5,621 bases of DNA. It comes from an uncultured Verrucomicrobiota bacterium (GTDB lineage Bacteria > Verrucomicrobiota > Kiritimatiellia > RFP12 > UBA1067). The DNA is taken from assembly GCA_946628745.1 (NCBI GenBank), contig CAMOXA010000109.1, forward strand, positions 1-5,621, in the 5' to 3' direction. Positions 4,424 through 5,621 of the stretch are shown in pieces. The first letter of the stretch is position 1. Each line of letters opens with the position of its first letter. A program made the position numbers and the translations under genes. A model generated the notes under the pieces. The model did no database searches. It was not told the DNA's origin and saw only the letters and a list, made by a program, of their open reading frames with translations.

Positions 4424-5621
4424 CGGCCCCTGAGATAAGAAAGAAGATAATCGAGACGGTGGCGTCCAACGGCGGCCATCTAGCCTCGTCGCTAGGCGCG
4501 GTCGAATTGGCCATGGCGCTCGCGAAGGTGTTCGATGCGCGCAAGGACCGCATAGTGTGGGATGTAGGCCATCAGGCATACGCCTGGAAGATATTGACAG
4601 GCAGAGCCGACCGGTTCGGTACGATACGAAAGCTGGACGGACTTTCGGGATTCCCGAGCCCGGCGGAGTCGCCCTGCGACGCGGCCGTAGCAGGACACGC
4701 CGGCGTCGCGCTTTCGGTGGCGGAAGGGTACGCCGCGGCGCGCGACATCAAAGGAACAGATGAAAACGTCGTGGCTGTCGTGGGCGATTCGTCGCTCGTG
4801 AACGGCACGAGTTTCGAGGCGCTGAACAATTGCGTCGCCGCGACGCGAAAGGTCATACTCGTCCTTAACGACAACGGGATGAGCATCTCCAAGCCGGCAG
4901 GCAGTTTTTCGAGATTTCTCGGCAGGCTGATTTCGGGCGTCCGCTACAACCGCGTCAAGGCCGCGGCCGAGAAGGCCGGCCATGCGCTGAAACTCACGTT
5001 CTTGAGAGGTGTCTACCACAGCGTGGAGACGCGCGTGAAGTCGCTCTTTCTCGGCAACCGTTATTTCGAGCAGTTCGGCCTGAGATATATCGGTCCTGTC
5101 GATGGACACGATCTGAAGGCGCTCGAGGCGGCTCTCACCGTCGCGAAAGAAGACAAGCGCAGCGTGCTGGTGCATGTCGTCACCAAAAAAGGCAAGGGCT
5201 TCGCGCCGGCGGAGCATGAGCCGACCAGGTGGCACGGCACGGGACCGTTTGACGCGGCGAATCCGAACGCGGCGCCGGCCGCGGCGGACGCCCGGCAGAC
5301 ATGGAGCGACGCCTTCGGCGACGCGCTTTGCGCTCTCGCTGAAAAGGACGAGCGGATTGTCGCCCTCACGGCCGGGATGACCGACGGCACGGGGCTAAAG
5401 GAGTTTTCACGACGCTTCCCGTCGCGCTTCTTCGATGTCGGCATCGCCGAAGGGCATATGGTAGCGTTCGCCGCGGGGCTCGCGGCCGGCGGACTCAGAC
5501 CGGTCGTCGCCGTATATTCCACATTCCTCCAGCGTGCGGTAGACCAGATAATGCACGATGTCGCGATATCGAAGCTTCCCGTGGTTTTTTGCGTCGATCG
5601 CGCCGGCATCGTCGGCGCGGA
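4420..5621 (+). CDS. dxs: 1-deoxy-D-xylulose-5-phosphate synthase, 3'-truncated by window edge
   Basis: DXS condenses pyruvate and glyceraldehyde 3-phosphate to DXP with loss of CO2, the first step of the MEP isoprenoid pathway. It is a cytoplasmic thiamine diphosphate (TPP) and Mg-dependent homodimer. The frame is open from 4420 to the window edge, giving 400 of an expected 600 or so residues. The TPP domain shows GGHLASSLG (18-26, H20), WDVGHQAY (47-54, H51), GHA (92-94), GDSS (122-125, D123 as Mg ligand) and LNDNGMSIS (149-157, N152). Then come YIGPVDGHD (223-231), TKKGKGFAPAE (255-265) and WHGTGPFD (271-278). An Ala/Pro-rich linker at about 279-291 precedes the second domain, with DVGIAEGH (339-346, catalytic E344), YSTFLQRA (366-373, Y366 and R372) and DRAGIVGA (393-400). 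These last motifs are specific to DXS over transketolase. Oddities are GHS changed to GHA, GDG changed to GDS, AEQH changed to AEGH, and an N-terminus about 29 residues shorter than E. coli. It overlaps the glycosyltransferase stop by ATGA. Confidence 0.95.
   Translation, partial: MTAPEIRKKIIETVASNGGHLASSLGAVELAMALAKVFDARKDRIVWDVGHQAYAWKILTGRADRFGTIRKLDGLSGFPSPAESPCDAAVAGHAGVALSVAEGYAAARDIKGTDENVVAVVGDSSLVNGTSFEALNNCVAATRKVILVLNDNGMSISKPAGSFSRFLGRLISGVRYNRVKAAAEKAGHALKLTFLRGVYHSVETRVKSLFLGNRYFEQFGLRYIGPVDGHDLKALEAALTVAKEDKRSVLVHVVTKKGKGFAPAEHEPTRWHGTGPFDAANPNAAPAAADARQTWSDAFGDALCALAEKDERIVALTAGMTDGTGLKEFSRRFPSRFFDVGIAEGHMVAFAAGLAAGGLRPVVAVYSTFLQRAVDQIMHDVAISKLPVVFCVDRAGIVGA

Noticed and set aside
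4492..5235. 247-residue minus-strand open frame opposite dxs
   Set aside because: The + strand here encodes continuous, unmistakable DXS motifs. The antisense translation has no domain features.
4420..5621. Transketolase or other TPP enzyme instead of DXS
   Set aside because: WDVGHQAY, YIGPVDGHD, YSTFLQRA and DRAGIVGA together are characteristic of DXS, and domain order and spacing match DXS.

Overview
The window carries five genes in a row on the + strand with almost no space between them: the 3' part of rsmE (16S rRNA m3U1498 methyltransferase), an exported beta-lactamase-fold serine hydrolase, argF (ornithine carbamoyltransferase), a polytopic GT-C/ArnT-like glycosyltransferase, and the 5' two thirds of dxs (1-deoxy-D-xylulose-5-phosphate synthase). 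Both end genes are cut by the window edges. No RNA gene, mobile element, CRISPR array, convincing promoter or terminator was found, and no gap between genes exceeds about 35 bases.

Layout: rsmE and the hydrolase share a 4-base ATGA stop/start overlap (584-587). A 34-base gap with a good Shine-Dalgarno sequence separates the hydrolase from argF. argF and the glycosyltransferase are separated by about 5 bases, or overlap if a GTG start is used. The glycosyltransferase and dxs share a second ATGA overlap (4420-4423). This spacing suggests one transcript with translational coupling at two junctions. The promoter and terminator would then lie outside the window.

How the genes might work together: most are housekeeping functions from unrelated pathways (rRNA modification, arginine synthesis, isoprenoid precursor synthesis). 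They look like a co-transcribed cluster rather than a dedicated system. The one mechanistic link worth noting is between the glycosyltransferase and dxs. GT-C enzymes normally use polyprenyl-phosphate-linked sugars, and DXS starts the MEP pathway that supplies polyprenyl carriers. This link is an inference.

Organism: a GC-rich bacterium (about 60% by eye) using the MEP pathway, with good Shine-Dalgarno sites. It uses ATA for isoleucine unusually often for that base composition: 30 of 58 Ile codons in the four downstream genes, counted by hand. The RsmE belongs to a non-canonical subfamily, and the DXS departs from the textbook pattern at several cofactor-contact positions. These traits would fit an uncultured member of the Planctomycetes-Verrucomicrobia-Lentisphaerae-Kiritimatiellae assemblage, but this is a weak guess from memory and not demonstrated.

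I see no clear novel multi-gene system here. The most interesting signals are the DXS thiamine-pocket substitutions with a shortened N-terminus, the unusual residues after the carbamoyl-phosphate motif of ArgF, the divergent RsmE, and the ATA codon preference.
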